A DNA stretch of 64,000 nucleotides from positions 1 through 64,000 of the forward strand of contig DDWZ01000018.1 in assembly GCA_002347095.1 (NCBI GenBank), read 5' to 3'. This stretch comes from Desulfobulbaceae bacterium UBA2273. GTDB taxonomy: Bacteria > Desulfobacterota > Desulfobulbia > Desulfobulbales > Desulfurivibrionaceae. Positions 27,310 through 38,761 of the stretch are shown piece by piece (positions within the stretch are counted from its first letter, which is position 1; each line of letters begins with the position of its first letter). The notes under the pieces are model-generated. The model was given only the letters and a program-made list of their open reading frames with translations, was not told where the DNA came from and did not search any database. The translations under genes were made by a program, and so were the position numbers.

Positions 27310-29493
27310 TTAGTACCGCTCGAACTCTCCATCACCGATGCCGGGCAGGGACAATTTCACGCCCTTGCCCGATTTATCCCCTGTCTGGCTGGGCGCGGCA
27401 GGCTTAGCCAGAGGCCGCTCCTGCGATCTCGGTCTGCTCTTCGCTCCCGCAATCTCCACCCGGAAAAAAGCAATGGTTTCCTGCATCTGCGCGGCTTGGG
27501 CGGTGAGCTCCTCGCTGGTGGAAGCCATTTCCTCCGCAGCCGCGCTATTGCTTTGAATCACCTGATCAAACTGCTGGATGGCCTTGGCGTTTTCATCGAT
27601 GCCACGGGCCTGCTCATTGGCTGCAGCGTCGATCTCCTGGACCAGCTCGGCGGTTTTCTGTATCTGGGGGACAATGTCGTTAATCAACTCTCCAGCCCTT
27701 GCCGCTGTTTCCACACTCTTGGCGGCCACGACCTTGATCTCCTGGGCCGATACCTGGCTGCGTTCGGCAAGTTTACGCACCTCGGCGGCCACCACGGCAA
27801 AACCCTTGCCGTGCACCCCGGCACGCGCCGCCTCAATGGCTGCATTCAAGGCCAACAGATTGGTTTGCCGGGCGATTTCCTCGATCAACTCGATCTTTTC
27901 GGCGATATGCTGCATGGCGCTAACGGTTTCCGCAACCGCCTTGCCGCCGTCCACGGCGTCGGAGGCCGCCTTATTGGAGATGGCCGCAGTCTGTCTGGCA
28001 TGGTCGGCGGTCTGGGACACGGTGCTGGCCAACTCCTCCATGGACGAGGAAATCTCTTCCACCGCAGCGGCCTGCTCACTGGCCCCTTGCGAAACCTGTT
28101 CCGAACTGCTGCTCAACTCCTGACTTCCGGATGCCACTTGGTCGCCCGCGGCCCGCACGTCGGTAATAATTTGTCGTAATTTTTCGATCATCGCGGTCAG
28201 AGACTTGCCCAAGGCATCTTTTGCGGAAAGCAATTTAACCTCGACCCGAAGATCGCCGTTGGCGATCATTTCAGCATTGGCCGCTGTTCTCCTCAGGGTA
28301 TCAACCATGTTGGCAAGGGATTTGCCCAACACGTCTTTGTCCGAAAGGATTACAACCTTGACATCGAGATCCCCCAAGGCGATCTCCTCTGCCATCTGCG
28401 CGGTTTTTCGAAGATTTTCAACCATGTTTCGCATGGCGATGAGCATCTGCGCAACCTCATCTTTTTTGTCCACCTTTATGTCCACGGTCAGGTCGCCACC
28501 TGCAATTTTGTCAAAGGTGGCGACGGCATCGTTGATCGGAAGAAAGGCTTTTCTGACAAAGAAAAAAAGCGCCGCAAGAATGATGACCGTAAGAATGAGG
28601 TTGATGCCCAGATTGGCGATTAATTTTTTTCGCAGATCATCGACGATAGCCTGCACATCGTCCACGACAAGAATATAGCCAATTTCCTGGCCCTGATAAT
28701 CCGTTAACACCAACGGATAGGTCACAAACAACTTTCCGTTGATCTTGTATTCATCTTTTCCTGCCGAATAGGCGCCGAGAATGCTCTTGGCAAGTTCAGA
28801 GGAGGTTGCATAAAAAACCAAGTTGTCGGCAAGAATATCCGTGGCTTCTGATTTCACGCGTTGCGCTTTTTGAAAAACATCCGGACGGATGCCTATGGCG
28901 TATTCTATGCCAAAGGTATCCTTGAGGTTTTTCAACAGACCACTGATCGAGCCACCGAATTCCACGGTGCCGATGTGGTTATTTTCATAGGAAACTGGAT
29001 ATACCACCCGCAGCCCAGGCCCACCGACCCCGACTTCGAGGCCGACAACCGTTTTTTTACTCTGATTGGCCTCGACAACCGTGCTGCGGAAGGAAGAAAG
29101 ATCATCCCCGTGCTGGCTGATTTTATGCAGCCTTAAAAAACTGGTTGCCGGCGGGGTGTGAAATTGAAATTGGTCGATATCATATTGTTTCTTGAGCTTT
29201 TCATTATACTTGACCAAATCCTGAATCAATGCCTCTCTATTGCCCTCGGCAAAAGAACGGACAACATCTTTATTTTGCGTCAGTGTTTCCATGGCCAGGG
29301 ACAGGTTCTGGAGTTGCTGGCCAAGAGAATTCTTGAAGGTAGCCCGGACCCTGGCAGCCTGGGTCTTTTTGGCAGCGGCCAATGTTTTATCGAAATCAAC
29401 ATATTGCTTGCCCATGTTGAACAGGGTCATAAGCAAAATGCCGCTTAAAACGAGTATTAATATCTTCGTCTTTATGCTGAAATTATTCCCCAT
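27310..29493 (-). CDS. Methyl-accepting chemotaxis protein with large periplasmic Cache-like sensor (receptor 3)
   Basis: The 727-residue receptor has TM1 near the N terminus and a long periplasmic region whose motifs ([34 protein letters not shown]) resemble a double-Cache sensor. A second TM lies near residue 300. After the membrane come a HAMP and two tandem 39-residue HAMP-like units ([36 protein letters not shown]), then the signalling domain. The tail reads [25 protein letters not shown] lies upstream of ATG 29493. It begins 27 bp after receptor 4, so they form an operon. Confidence 0.92.
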   Translation of the reverse strand: MGNNFSIKTKILILVLSGILLMTLFNMGKQYVDFDKTLAAAKKTQAARVRATFKNSLGQQLQNLSLAMETLTQNKDVVRSFAEGNREALIQDLVKYNEKLKKQYDIDQFQFHTPPATSFLRLHKISQHGDDLSSFRSTVVEANQSKKTVVGLEVGVGGPGLRVVYPVSYENNHIGTVEFGGSISGLLKNLKDTFGIEYAIGIRPDVFQKAQRVKSEATDILADNLVFYATSSELAKSILGAYSAGKDEYKINGKLFVTYPLVLTDYQGQEIGYILVVDDVQAIVDDLRKKLIANLGINLILTVIILAALFFFVRKAFLPINDAVATFDKIAGGDLTVDIKVDKKDEVAQMLIAMRNMVENLRKTAQMAEEIALGDLDVKVVILSDKDVLGKSLANMVDTLRRTAANAEMIANGDLRVEVKLLSAKDALGKSLTAMIEKLRQIITDVRAAGDQVASGSQELSSSSEQVSQGASEQAAAVEEISSSMEELASTVSQTADHARQTAAISNKAASDAVDGGKAVAETVSAMQHIAEKIELIEEIARQTNLLALNAAIEAARAGVHGKGFAVVAAEVRKLAERSQVSAQEIKVVAAKSVETAARAGELINDIVPQIQKTAELVQEIDAAANEQARGIDENAKAIQQFDQVIQSNSAAAEEMASTSEELTAQAAQMQETIAFFRVEIAGAKSRPRSQERPLAKPAAPSQTGDKSGKGVKLSLPGIGDGEFERY

Positions 29494-29520
29494 GCGTGCC
29501 TCCTCCCGCGCAAAAAATGC

Positions 29521-31317
29521 TCATGTCAAACTATAAGCCTCGTTGAAGCTCTCCTCGCCCGCATCCGGCAATAAATCCTTATCCCGATTGCTCAATTTAA
29601 AAAACGAGATTGATTCCTGAAGATGCGCAGCCTGGCTGGATAGTTCCTCACTGGTGGAGGCCATTTCCTCGGCGGCCGCGCTGTTGGCCTGGATTACCTG
29701 GTCAAACTGCTGGATAGCCTTGGTATTTTGATCAATACCGCGGGCTTGTTCGTTACTGGCTGCATCAATCTCTTGGACAAGCTCCGCTGTTTTCTGGATC
29801 TGAGGCACTATTTCGTTGATAAGCCTGCCCGCGTTTCCTGCGGTTTCCACACTGGCATTGGCAACGCCCTTGATTTCTTGGGCCGAGGTTTGACTTCGCT
29901 CGGCAAGCTTTCGCACCTCGGCGGAAACCACGGCGAAACCCTTACCGTGTTCACCGGCCCGAGCCGCCTCGATGGCGGCGTTCAGAGCCAACAGGTTGGT
30001 CTGCCTGGCAATCTCTTCAATAAACCCGATTTTTTCCGCGATATGCTGCATGGCGGAGACGGTTTCCGCCACTACTTTTCCGCCCTCGACTGCATCGGCA
30101 GATGCTTTTTGGGCTATAACCGCAGTCTGCCGGGCATGATCTGCGGTCTGGGCCACGGTGCTGGCCAACTCTTCCATGGAGGCGGAGATCTCCTCCACTG
30201 CGGCAGCCTGTTGACTGGTACCTTGCGAAACCTGCTGGGAGCTGCTACTCAATTCCTGGCTGCCAGCGACAACCTGGTCGGCCGCGGTCTGGACCTCCGT
30301 GATAATCTGGCGCAATCTTTGAAACAAGGCGGCCAGGGCCTTGCCAAACATATCATTTTCGGAAAGGAGTTCCACTTTTGAGCCAAGATCTCCTTTTTCA
30401 ATTTGCTCTGCCTTGGCCTTCAAATTTTCCACCATCTTCGCCAAGGATATCCCCATTCGATCTTTTTCGGAAAGGATGGTCACCTTTACGTCTAAATTAC
30501 CCAAGGCGATCTGCCCGGCCATTGCCGCCGTGGCCCTAAGATTTTCGACCATGCCGTGCATGGCTTCGCACATCTGACCAATTTCATCCCCGCTCACACT
30601 GGCGATTTCGACGTCCAAATCACCCTGGGCCACCCTCTGCATGTTGGCCACCGCCTGCGTTAGAGGCTTGATCATAAGGCGAATGGCGTAATACACAATG
30701 CCGCCGATGAGCACCACCACACCTAAGGCGAAGCCGACGATACTCATGGCGATCCGCAGCAAAACATCCTTTTGCTTTTGTTGGGCCGCGGCGATCACCG
30801 CGTTGCCCTGAGCAAGAGTTTTCTCGATATTTTTTTCAACCGCGGCGAAATTCAAACCGATGACCAACGAGCCGACCTTCTGTTCACCGGCCTGGATCTC
30901 CTTGCTCACGATATTCTGGGTTGGGAATCCTTCCGGCCTGACGCTTGTGGTGGTGACGGCATTGCCGTCCTTGTCATAGAAAACGGCAAACGGAATATCA
31001 GGATCATTGACCACGCTCTGGACGATCTTCTCCAAAAAGGCGTACTCATAATTCAGGATAAGATCCTGTCCGACCCTGGCCAGCATCTCGGCAAAGGAGT
31101 TGCCCTTCAGAACCAGATCCTGGCGCAGCAATTCCTCCTGACCTTTCTGCTGCTCCTTCAGAGTGGAGACAAAGGCATCCCCTTGCTCGCTCAGGGCGCT
31201 ACGCACCGCGGAATTTACCGCCACGCTCATGCCGAGCATGAGCAGCAGCACCGCGGCCACAATGGCCATGTTCAGTTTTGTTGCGATCCCCATGTTTTGA
31301 AATTTTTCCTTCAACAT
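29521..31317 (-). CDS. Methyl-accepting chemotaxis protein lacking the tether pentapeptide (receptor 4)
   Basis: The 598-residue receptor has TM1 (about 10-32), a single-Cache-like periplasmic domain ([26 protein letters not shown]), TM2 and a HAMP. Two tandem HAMP-like units and the signalling hairpin follow. It is the only one of the seven receptors that lacks the linker and FERY-type tail, ending in [11 protein letters not shown]. It may therefore depend on neighbours for methylation. AAGGAG precedes ATG 31317, and a strong promoter lies upstream. Confidence 0.92.
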   Translation of the reverse strand: MLKEKFQNMGIATKLNMAIVAAVLLLMLGMSVAVNSAVRSALSEQGDAFVSTLKEQQKGQEELLRQDLVLKGNSFAEMLARVGQDLILNYEYAFLEKIVQSVVNDPDIPFAVFYDKDGNAVTTTSVRPEGFPTQNIVSKEIQAGEQKVGSLVIGLNFAAVEKNIEKTLAQGNAVIAAAQQKQKDVLLRIAMSIVGFALGVVVLIGGIVYYAIRLMIKPLTQAVANMQRVAQGDLDVEIASVSGDEIGQMCEAMHGMVENLRATAAMAGQIALGNLDVKVTILSEKDRMGISLAKMVENLKAKAEQIEKGDLGSKVELLSENDMFGKALAALFQRLRQIITEVQTAADQVVAGSQELSSSSQQVSQGTSQQAAAVEEISASMEELASTVAQTADHARQTAVIAQKASADAVEGGKVVAETVSAMQHIAEKIGFIEEIARQTNLLALNAAIEAARAGEHGKGFAVVSAEVRKLAERSQTSAQEIKGVANASVETAGNAGRLINEIVPQIQKTAELVQEIDAASNEQARGIDQNTKAIQQFDQVIQANSAAAEEMASTSEELSSQAAHLQESISFFKLSNRDKDLLPDAGEESFNEAYSLT

Positions 31318-31380
31318 GCTCCGCTCCTTGTTCCTTTGACCTCGCGCGGCCGCCATCCGTACAAATGCCTATGTTTTATA

Positions 31381-31410
31381 ATTATACGCATGGGAAATAA
31401 AACACGTCAA
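31381..31410 (-). promoter_or_regulatory. sigma70-type promoter of the receptor 4-receptor 3 operon
   Basis: On the minus strand, TTGACG (31405-31410) is followed by an 18-bp spacer and a perfect TATAAT (31381-31386). It is the clearest promoter inside the chemosensory island. Sequence does not suggest a flagellar sigma28 site here. Confidence 0.6.
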
Positions 31411-31467
31411 AGAATAAAAAACAGAGAGAACCGGCACCCTTGAATCAACTATAACCCGCCGCAAATA

Positions 31468-31495
31468 CAAAAAACGCCCTCGGATCGAGAGCGTT
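31468..31495 (-). terminator. terminator of receptor 5
   Basis: On the minus strand the stem AACGCTCTC / GAGGGCGTT (31473-31495) is followed by TTTTTTGTATTTG, 27 bp after the receptor 5 stop. Confidence 0.7.
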
Positions 31496-31522
31496 TCATT
31501 TCAGCATGGGAAACAACGGCAA

Positions 31523-33520
31523 TCAATACCGCTCAAAAGAGTCATCATTGCCGCCCGGCAGAGAGAGCTTCACCCCGCTGCTTTTAGCCGCCGTCTTCAT
31601 TCCGCCGGTCGAGGCAGATCGCGGCAAAGAACGGCCCTGAACACGACTGGCAATCACCCCTGTTTCCACCGTAAAAAAGGATATGGTTTCCTGCATCTGC
31701 GCCGCTTGGGCAGTAAGCTCCTCACTGGTGGAGGCCATTTCCTCGGCAGCGGCGCTATTGGACTGAATCACCTGATCAAACTGCTGGATGGCGCGAGCGT
31801 TTTCATCGATGCCCCTGGCCTGCTCGTTGCTGGCTGCGTCGATCTCATGAACCAGCTCGGCGGTTTTTTGAATCTGGGGCACGATTTCGTTGATCAGCAT
31901 CCCGGCATTGGCAGCGGTTTTGACGCTGGCGCTGGCCACGCCTTTGATCTCCTGAGCCGACACCTGACTGCGTTCGGCGAGTTTGCGGACCTCGGCGGCC
32001 ACCACGGCAAAGCCCTTGCCGTGCTCACCGGCCCGAGCCGCTTCGATGGCGGCGTTTAAGGCCAACAGGTTGGTCTGCCGGGCGATCTCCTCGATGAGCT
32101 CGATCTTTTCGGCTATATGCTGCATGGCGTCAACGGTTTCCACCACCGCCTTACCGCCGGCCACGGCATCGGCCGCAGCCTTGTTGGCGATCGCCGCGGT
32201 CTGCCGGGCATGGTCGGCGGTTTGGGCCACGGTGCTGGCCAGTTCCTCCATGGAGGCGGAGATTTGCTCGGTCGAGGCCGCCTGTTCGCTGGCCCCCTGG
32301 GAGACTTGCTGGGAACTGCTGCTCAATTCCTCGCTCCCGGCCGCTACCTGATCGGCGGCGGCGCGCACGTCGGTTATCACCTGGCGCAACTTGCTGATCA
32401 TGGCGGCAAGGGATTTCCCCAGACTATCCTTGTCGGAAAGCAGGGTCATATCCACCCGCAGGTCGCCTTCGGCGATCTGTTCGGCCTTGGCCGCCGTCTG
32501 CCGGAGATTTTCCACCATATTGACCAAACATTTGCCCAGCAGGTCTTTTTCGGAAAGAACCTTTGCCTGCACATCCAAATCGCCCAGGGAGATCTGCCTG
32601 GCCAATTCTGCTGTTTCCTGAAGCTTATTCACCATGGCAGCCAATGATTTCCCCAGCACGTCCTGGTCGGAAAGAATGGTGACCTGCACATCCAGATTGC
32701 CGAGGGCGATCTGTTCGGCCAGTCTGGCCGTCTCCTTGAGATTTCCAACCATCACGTTCATGGAGTTGAGCATCAACCCCACTTCATCCTGACGACCGGT
32801 TTCGATGGCAACATTGACATCCCCCAGCGCCAACCGGTTATTCACCTCCACCACCGAGGAAATGGGCTTTGCAATGGATCGCGCCGTGAGCAGGGAAACC
32901 CCCACCCCAACGACAATGGCGAGAAGGCCAATCACCACGATGGCGAGCCTGGTTGTTCTGGCATTTTGGATCATCTGCGCCTCGGAAAGAATATTTTCCT
33001 TGGCCAGAGCGGTCATCTTGTTCAGAACCCCCTGCACCTTCACCAGATTGACCTGGGTGTCCGTGCTGAAGATGCGTTCCGCCTGTTGCCGTCCTTCCGG
33101 GCCCTCCTTCCGCTGAAAAGCCTCCTTTATTTTCAAGGCCGATTCATGGAGCCGCTGATGCGGTTCGGCAATATCGGTCAATGGCTCCCTGAGCAGAGGC
33201 AGCAGGGTCTCCGCCTGTTTTCTCCCCTCGCCGTAATACCACTTGCCGAAGCCGCATTTGGTATGATCGAGTTCCACCTCAAGGTTCCCGCCTTTATCAC
33301 TGTAAACATAGGCGGAAACCTTTTTTGCCCAGTTCAGATGGTCAACCTCCCGCTGCAGCAATTCGCCGCGGAGCGCGTTGCCGTTTGCGACCTCGATACC
33401 GTCGCGCACCACGCTTCCCAGCCCCCAAAAAGCCCAGGCTCCGACCACAACCAACAGAAAGAGAATGCTGACCGAGCCAATCATTATTTTCCTGCCGATT
33501 TTCAGATCATTCCACCGCAT
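31523..33520 (-). CDS. Methyl-accepting chemotaxis protein with N-terminal CZB-like sensor and poly-HAMP (receptor 5)
   Basis: The 665-residue receptor has TM1 (12-33) and TM2 (191-212). Its periplasmic part contains HLNW (H61), [12 protein letters not shown] (H86, C89) and EPHQRLH (H121/H125). This His/His/Cys/His set is diagnostic of chemoreceptor zinc-binding (CZB) domains, here placed outside the membrane. A HAMP (214-267) is followed by three 39-residue HAMP-like repeats (268-306, 307-345, 346-384). The signalling hairpin comes next, and the tail is [17 protein letters not shown]. The gene has its own terminator. Confidence 0.92.
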   Translation of the reverse strand: MRWNDLKIGRKIMIGSVSILFLLVVVGAWAFWGLGSVVRDGIEVANGNALRGELLQREVDHLNWAKKVSAYVYSDKGGNLEVELDHTKCGFGKWYYGEGRKQAETLLPLLREPLTDIAEPHQRLHESALKIKEAFQRKEGPEGRQQAERIFSTDTQVNLVKVQGVLNKMTALAKENILSEAQMIQNARTTRLAIVVIGLLAIVVGVGVSLLTARSIAKPISSVVEVNNRLALGDVNVAIETGRQDEVGLMLNSMNVMVGNLKETARLAEQIALGNLDVQVTILSDQDVLGKSLAAMVNKLQETAELARQISLGDLDVQAKVLSEKDLLGKCLVNMVENLRQTAAKAEQIAEGDLRVDMTLLSDKDSLGKSLAAMISKLRQVITDVRAAADQVAAGSEELSSSSQQVSQGASEQAASTEQISASMEELASTVAQTADHARQTAAIANKAAADAVAGGKAVVETVDAMQHIAEKIELIEEIARQTNLLALNAAIEAARAGEHGKGFAVVAAEVRKLAERSQVSAQEIKGVASASVKTAANAGMLINEIVPQIQKTAELVHEIDAASNEQARGIDENARAIQQFDQVIQSNSAAAEEMASTSEELTAQAAQMQETISFFTVETGVIASRVQGRSLPRSASTGGMKTAAKSSGVKLSLPGGNDDSFERY

Positions 33521-33631
33521 CCGCTCACCCCAAAAATGAAGAGTTCATACCGTGACAAACAAGACTATATTCACATGATAGGCAGAAACTTCAAAGGCGT
33601 GCAAGAATTATCCCCCCACTCGAAATCCCCT

Positions 33632-35218
33632 TTACATGCGCTCAAAATCCTGATCCAGGTCGTCGTTCTTATCGGCACGCTGGCCGAGTTGGAGGCGAGC
33701 GCCCCCCGTGGATGGCGGAGCAGTGAGCGGCTTTTTGTTGCCATAATGCGCAACCTTGGCGGCGCTGGTTCTGGGCCGTCGAGGTTGGCCGGTACCGGCT
33801 TTGGTATCGATGAGCGCGGCAATCACTGCCTGCAACTCATCGGCCTGCGCGGAGAGCTCCTCCGCAGTGGCTGCCATTTCCTCCGAGACGCTGGAATTTT
33901 GTTGCACCACCGTGTCGAGCTGCTGCATGCCCTCACTGATCTGGTCGATGCCGGCGCTCTGCTCCACGCTGGCTGCGGCAATTTCCTGAACCAAGGTCGC
34001 GGTTTTTTGGATGTCCGGCATTATTTTGGCCAGCATGATCCCGGCTTTGTCCGCCACCGCCACGCTGGAAGCGGAAAGCTGGCTGATCTCCGCCGCCGCC
34101 TGCTGGCTGCGTTCCGCGAGTTTGCGCACCTCGGCGGCCACCACGGCAAAGCCCTTGCCGTGCTCCCCGGCCCGGGCCGCTTCGATGGCGGCGTTCAAGG
34201 CGAGCAAATTGGTCTGGCGGGCGATCTCCTCGATAATCGAGATCTTGGCGGCGATCTGTTTCATGGCGCTCACGGTCTGGGTGACCGCCTTGCCGCTCTC
34301 CTCTGCGTCATTGGCGGCCAACACGGCAATCTGCTCTGTTTGCTGGGCGTTTTCCCGGTTTTGGCGGATGGTGGCGCTCATCTCCTCCACCGAGGCCGTG
34401 GATTCCTCGACCGCGGCGGCCTGTTCACTGGCGCCCTGGGAAACTTCCTCCGCGGTGGAGCTCAATTCCTGGCTTGCGGCGGTGACATTGTCGGCAATGA
34501 TCCGCACGTTCAGAAGCGAACTGGTAACGCTTCTGGTCACCAGCATGCCAAGGGCAAAGCCGACAACCAAACTGGCCACGGTTACAAAGAGAATAAGCCG
34601 CAGGCCGGTTTGCTCATCCTTTTCCGCCTGGAGAGCCGCCGCGCCGGTAAATTTTTCCACCTCGTTAAGGATCCCGACAATCTTCTGATCCACGTCCTCG
34701 GCCTCCTTGGAGACCTTGTCGCACAAAGGTTCCGCCTCGCGGACATTGCCGGCCGCCAGCAGCTCAAAACATTTCGTGGTATGCTCCTCCACCTCGTCGT
34801 GCTCCTTCTCCACCACCTTGAGTTCGCCCAGAACCTTTTCAAACTCTCGACGCTGGTCAACGTCCCGCGCGTGGTTCAAGGCGCCTTCGGCGATCTTTTC
34901 CGCCTCTTGGAGTTTGGCGCCGGTCTCGTTGCCGATACTTTTGATTTCATCCAAGGCATGCTGCAGACCGGCCTTGTTGCCATTTTCGCCATGACGGTAG
35001 CCCCGTTCAAAGAGAATGCCGATTTGCAACTGGTGTTCGGCTACTTTGGTGATGGCGGTGGTGAGCGGCAAATCCTGCTCGGCAATCGATTGCAGCTCGC
35101 CGCCAATCTGGTTCATCTTGACCAGCCCCACTGCCGCAACGACGCCGGTCAAAACGAGCAGAACGACAACGATCAGAAAAACACGGCTCCCCACCTTCAT
35201 TGTATTGAGCAGATTCAT
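33632..35218 (-). CDS. Methyl-accepting chemotaxis protein without obvious HAMP (receptor 6)
   Basis: The 528-residue receptor starts at ATG 35218 behind AAAGGAG. A four-helix periplasmic sensor ([20 protein letters not shown] onward) lies between TM1 and TM2 ([14 protein letters not shown]). The second membrane segment leads almost directly into the signalling helices, with no recognisable HAMP. The signalling domain differs from the other six ([34 protein letters not shown]), so it is a more distant paralogue. It ends in DFERM, where methionine replaces the final aromatic residue. Confidence 0.92.
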   Translation of the reverse strand: MNLLNTMKVGSRVFLIVVVLLVLTGVVAAVGLVKMNQIGGELQSIAEQDLPLTTAITKVAEHQLQIGILFERGYRHGENGNKAGLQHALDEIKSIGNETGAKLQEAEKIAEGALNHARDVDQRREFEKVLGELKVVEKEHDEVEEHTTKCFELLAAGNVREAEPLCDKVSKEAEDVDQKIVGILNEVEKFTGAAALQAEKDEQTGLRLILFVTVASLVVGFALGMLVTRSVTSSLLNVRIIADNVTAASQELSSTAEEVSQGASEQAAAVEESTASVEEMSATIRQNRENAQQTEQIAVLAANDAEESGKAVTQTVSAMKQIAAKISIIEEIARQTNLLALNAAIEAARAGEHGKGFAVVAAEVRKLAERSQQAAAEISQLSASSVAVADKAGIMLAKIMPDIQKTATLVQEIAAASVEQSAGIDQISEGMQQLDTVVQQNSSVSEEMAATAEELSAQADELQAVIAALIDTKAGTGQPRRPRTSAAKVAHYGNKKPLTAPPSTGGARLQLGQRADKNDDLDQDFERM

Positions 35219-35427
35219 GGTGCACACTCCTTTGATGTGAAAAACCCATTCTCGCGGAACGCAACGCCCTCTACCATAGTAAAAACCAGGAAGCATACCG
35301 TCATGGCTTCAGCAGGGGGCCGGGAAATAATTGCCGGTAAAAAATCGTCGCAGGAAGAAAAGTGAATGTCCAGAGCTTTCTTGGCGTGCAAAAAAATTTG
35401 CAGCAAGAGATTGAAAATTACAGGATG

Positions 35428-35465
35428 GAAAAAAAAGAGGGGCGCACCATAAGAGTGCGCCCCTC
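35428..35465 (-). terminator. terminator of receptor 7
   Basis: A perfect 11-bp stem GAGGGGCGCAC / GTGCGCCCCTC (35437-35465) with a 7-nt loop is followed on the minus strand by eight U residues. It lies 33 bp downstream of the receptor 7 stop. Confidence 0.85.
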
Positions 35466-35498
35466 CGATTCAAGCTGTACTCAATTTACAAAAAACTA

Positions 35499-38400
35499 TT
35501 AATACCGCTCGAAATCACCATCTCCGGCGCCTGGCAGGGACAACTTCACCCCCTTGCCCTTTGATGATTTTTTTGCTCCCCGGCCAGTCGAGGCAACCCG
35601 AGGCAGGGGCAAGACTTGGGACCGAAGCCCGCTTTCCGTTTCCACCTTAAAAAAGGCGATGGTTTCTTGTAAATGGGCCGCCTGGGCGGTCAATTCCTCG
35701 CTGGTGGAAGCCATCTCCTCGGCGGCGGCGCTGTTGGCTTGGATTACCTGGTCAAACTGCTGAATAGCCCGGGCGTTTTCATCAATACCCCTGGCCTGTT
35801 CGTTGCTGGCTGCGTCGATTTCATGGACCAGCTCGGCGGTTTTCTGGATCTGCGGCACGATATCGTTGATGAGCTTGCCTGCGTTGGATGCTGTCTCCAC
35901 GCTGGTTCCGGCAACGCCCTTGATCTCCTGGGCAGAGATTTGGCTGCGTTCCGCGAGCTTACGCACCTCGGCGGCCACCACGGCAAAGCCCTTGCCGTGC
36001 TCCCCGGCCCGGGCCGCTTCAATGGCGGCGTTCAAGGCCAGCAGATTGGTTTGCCGGGCAATCTCCTCGATGAGTTCGATCTTGGTGGCGATAAGCTGCA
36101 TGGCAGCCACTGTTTCACCCACCGCCTTGCCGCCTTCCACGGCATCGGCAGCCGCCTTGGTGGAAATAGCCGCGGTCTGCCGGGCATGATCGGCGGTCTG
36201 GGCCACGGTGCTGGCCAGCTCTTCCATGGAGGAAGAAATCTCCTCCACCGAGGCGGCCTGTTCGCTGGCCCCTTGGGAGACCTGCTGGGAGCTGCTGCTC
36301 AACTCCTGACTGCCGGAGGCGACTTGATCCGCCGCGCCGCGCACATCGGTGATGATCTCCTTGAGCTTTTCGACCATGTCCTGCAATGCCTGGATCAGTT
36401 CATCCTGGTCGCTGCGCTTCTTCATCTTGACCAACAGATTGCCCCCGGCAATTTCCCGGGCTGTGCCGGTAATCTCGTTCAAGGCGCTGATAAGGGCGCC
36501 CACCGCGGAGCCGATGCCGTCATAGACCTGTTTCACCGGAGTGGTGTCGCTATCGGCGGGCTCGGTTTCGATGGCAAGAGTAATATCGCCTTCCGCAAGC
36601 CGGGTGAGGCATTCCACCAGTTTCTGGGTCTCGATCTCCTGATAGGTGGCAATTTTTTCCGCCACCCGGCCCGCCTGCTTTATCGCGGTCTGGTCGCTCA
36701 CCACCTCGAAGGCCCCGATGATCTTGCCTGCTTCATCGCGAAGCGGAGTGGCATTGTAGGTAATATCCAGGTCCAACCCTCCAGGATGGGCGTCGGTTTC
36801 AGAACCTGCGTTTTGTCCGCTCCGCATCGCCTGACCGCAGGCGCAACGTTCGGTTTTACAATCCGAGGTTTTGAAATGGTCGTAGCACCTGGTGCCGACA
36901 AGTTGAGCCGCGCTCTTGCCGCCGACCTTGGCGCCCAATTCGTTCATGTATTGTACATTGAAATCATTGTCGATGATCATGGCAGGGGTGGGCATGGTGT
37001 CCAGCAGCCCAACCAGCCTGGACATGGTATTGTTGACACCCTCGACGATCTTTTTAAAATCCCCTTCGTGCTTCGAGGCGTCGGCGCGGGTGCTTAATTT
37101 TCCTTCCATCGCGGCCCTTGACAGCATGCCCACATCGGCGGCCAGGGAACCGACCACCGCGGTGCAGGCATTGAAGGCCTCGGCAATGGCATGGAAGGTC
37201 TTGCGGGTTTCAGCGGTATCCGCATCTCCCGGGGCTGGGGTGATGGAACAGGTGGTGTCGCCCTTGGCAAGCTTGCTCATGCAGGAGACGACCTTCTCGG
37301 TTTCGATGTTCTGGTACTCGGCGACCTTCTGGGCTTGGCGTGCGGCCTTCTTGATCGCGGTCTGGTCGCTCACCACCTCGAAGGCGCCGATGATCTTGCC
37401 CGCCTCATCGCGCAACGCGGTCCCGATATACGAGATATCCAGATCCACGCCAGCCGCGGGATGGGCGTCGGTTTCGCCATTGGCGACCTGCCCGCTCCGC
37501 ATGGCCTGCCCGCAGGCGCAACGGTCGGTCTTGCAATCCGAGGTCTTAAAATGGTCGTAGCAATTGCTGTCGATGAGCTGGGCAGGGGTTTTGCCACCGA
37601 CCTTGGCGCCCAATTCGTTCATATACAGAATACGGAAATCGTTGTCGATGATCATGGCCGGGGCTGGCATGGTATCGAGCAGCCCCACCAGCCTGGACAT
37701 GGTATTGTTGACCCCTTCGATAATTTTTTTATAATCCCCTTGGAACTTGGCCGCATCGGCGCGGGTATTCAGCCTGCCTTCCATGGCTGCCTGGGAGACC
37801 CGGAAAACTTCCCCGGCCATACCCTTGACCGCCCCCACCATTTCGGCCATGGCGGTTTGGAGCTCCCCGGTTTCATCCTGGGCGGTGGTGTCCAAGGTTA
37901 CGTCGGTGTTGCCGGCGGCAATCCGGTGGGCAGCCTCCACGCATCCTGCCAACGGACGAAGGATGGAACGGACAATAATCCTGGCCACGAGCAGCCCGCA
38001 AGCGATGATGGCGAGAACCAGCATGATGCTGACCAAACCCGAGAGCTTGATGGTGGCAACAGCGGAGGCAGCGGTCTGCTCCGCCGTGGAGCCCATCATC
38101 TCTTCCAATTTCCCGACATGCTTGGTCAAATTCTCGGCAAAGCCATCGAACTCGCCCATGGCTTTGTTGCCGAGTTCCGGCCCGCCTTTGATGAACTGGC
38201 CGGCCATCCATTTGCCCTTATCATAATAGGCATCAAAGGATTTCTGCAGTTCCTCGATTTCCCGGCGGTCTTCCGGGTGAATTACTTTCAGCTCCTCGGT
38301 GTGCGTGCGAAAAAGCGCCGCGTATTTTTCCGCCTCCTTGAATCCGTCATCAAGACCGTCGGCCGCCCGGGTGGCGCTGATGTCAGTGAGCCACTGCTGC

Positions 38401-38591
38401 ACTTGGACCACATCCAGCTTGATCTCCATGATCAGTTTGTTGCCGGTGTAGCCGACGTCCTTGGCAAAAGTCACATCCCGGAGCACCCTGCTCTGGAATA
38501 CACCGTTCACCACGATCTGGATCACCAGCATCAGCAAGACGATGCCAAACCCCAGATACACCCTTTTGCCGATTTTCATGTTGTGCAACAT
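35499..38591 (-). CDS. Methyl-accepting chemotaxis protein with two tandem four-cysteine PAS domains (receptor 7)
   Basis: The 1030-residue receptor has a periplasmic four-helix sensor like receptor 1, two membrane segments (about 13-31 and 185-208) and a HAMP. Two near-identical HAMP-linker plus PAS units follow. Each PAS carries C-x8-C-x4-C-x-C, read as [12 protein letters not shown] then [10 protein letters not shown], at C344/C353/C358/C360 and C569/C578/C583/C585. The units are 225 residues apart. A last HAMP, the signalling hairpin and the tail [17 protein letters not shown] complete it. The cysteines could hold a metal or act as a redox switch, which is inference. ATG 38591 has AGAGG upstream. 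An in-frame GTG at 38600 is possible. Confidence 0.93.
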   Translation of the reverse strand: MLHNMKIGKRVYLGFGIVLLMLVIQIVVNGVFQSRVLRDVTFAKDVGYTGNKLIMEIKLDVVQVQQWLTDISATRAADGLDDGFKEAEKYAALFRTHTEELKVIHPEDRREIEELQKSFDAYYDKGKWMAGQFIKGGPELGNKAMGEFDGFAENLTKHVGKLEEMMGSTAEQTAASAVATIKLSGLVSIMLVLAIIACGLLVARIIVRSILRPLAGCVEAAHRIAAGNTDVTLDTTAQDETGELQTAMAEMVGAVKGMAGEVFRVSQAAMEGRLNTRADAAKFQGDYKKIIEGVNNTMSRLVGLLDTMPAPAMIIDNDFRILYMNELGAKVGGKTPAQLIDSNCYDHFKTSDCKTDRCACGQAMRSGQVANGETDAHPAAGVDLDISYIGTALRDEAGKIIGAFEVVSDQTAIKKAARQAQKVAEYQNIETEKVVSCMSKLAKGDTTCSITPAPGDADTAETRKTFHAIAEAFNACTAVVGSLAADVGMLSRAAMEGKLSTRADASKHEGDFKKIVEGVNNTMSRLVGLLDTMPTPAMIIDNDFNVQYMNELGAKVGGKSAAQLVGTRCYDHFKTSDCKTERCACGQAMRSGQNAGSETDAHPGGLDLDITYNATPLRDEAGKIIGAFEVVSDQTAIKQAGRVAEKIATYQEIETQKLVECLTRLAEGDITLAIETEPADSDTTPVKQVYDGIGSAVGALISALNEITGTAREIAGGNLLVKMKKRSDQDELIQALQDMVEKLKEIITDVRGAADQVASGSQELSSSSQQVSQGASEQAASVEEISSSMEELASTVAQTADHARQTAAISTKAAADAVEGGKAVGETVAAMQLIATKIELIEEIARQTNLLALNAAIEAARAGEHGKGFAVVAAEVRKLAERSQISAQEIKGVAGTSVETASNAGKLINDIVPQIQKTAELVHEIDAASNEQARGIDENARAIQQFDQVIQANSAAAEEMASTSEELTAQAAHLQETIAFFKVETESGLRSQVLPLPRVASTGRGAKKSSKGKGVKLSLPGAGDGDFERY

Positions 38592-38682
38592 ACCATACAC
38601 CTCTTTCTTGCTGACGGTTTCGTAGGATCAAGCCCAAAAAACGGGGAATAGCATCCAGGACAAAAATCGGCCATGAAACAGA

Positions 38683-38736
38683 GATAGGTACAAGCACCTA
38701 TCAGTATTCAGGATAGGTAATATGCCAAGACAAAGT
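38683..38736 (-). promoter_or_regulatory. candidate promoter with alternating GATAGGT sites upstream of receptor 7
   Basis: GATAGGT occurs at 38683-38689 and 38712-38718 on the plus strand and at 38696-38702 on the minus strand. This makes two overlapping inverted repeats that share the middle copy. A minus-strand promoter, TTGACT then TATCCT with an 18-bp spacer, has its -10 (38710-38715) inside the outer copy. A repressor site or alternative RNA hairpins are possible. Confidence 0.35.
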
Positions 38737-38761
38737 CAATATGGAAAAAATACGGTGCAGA

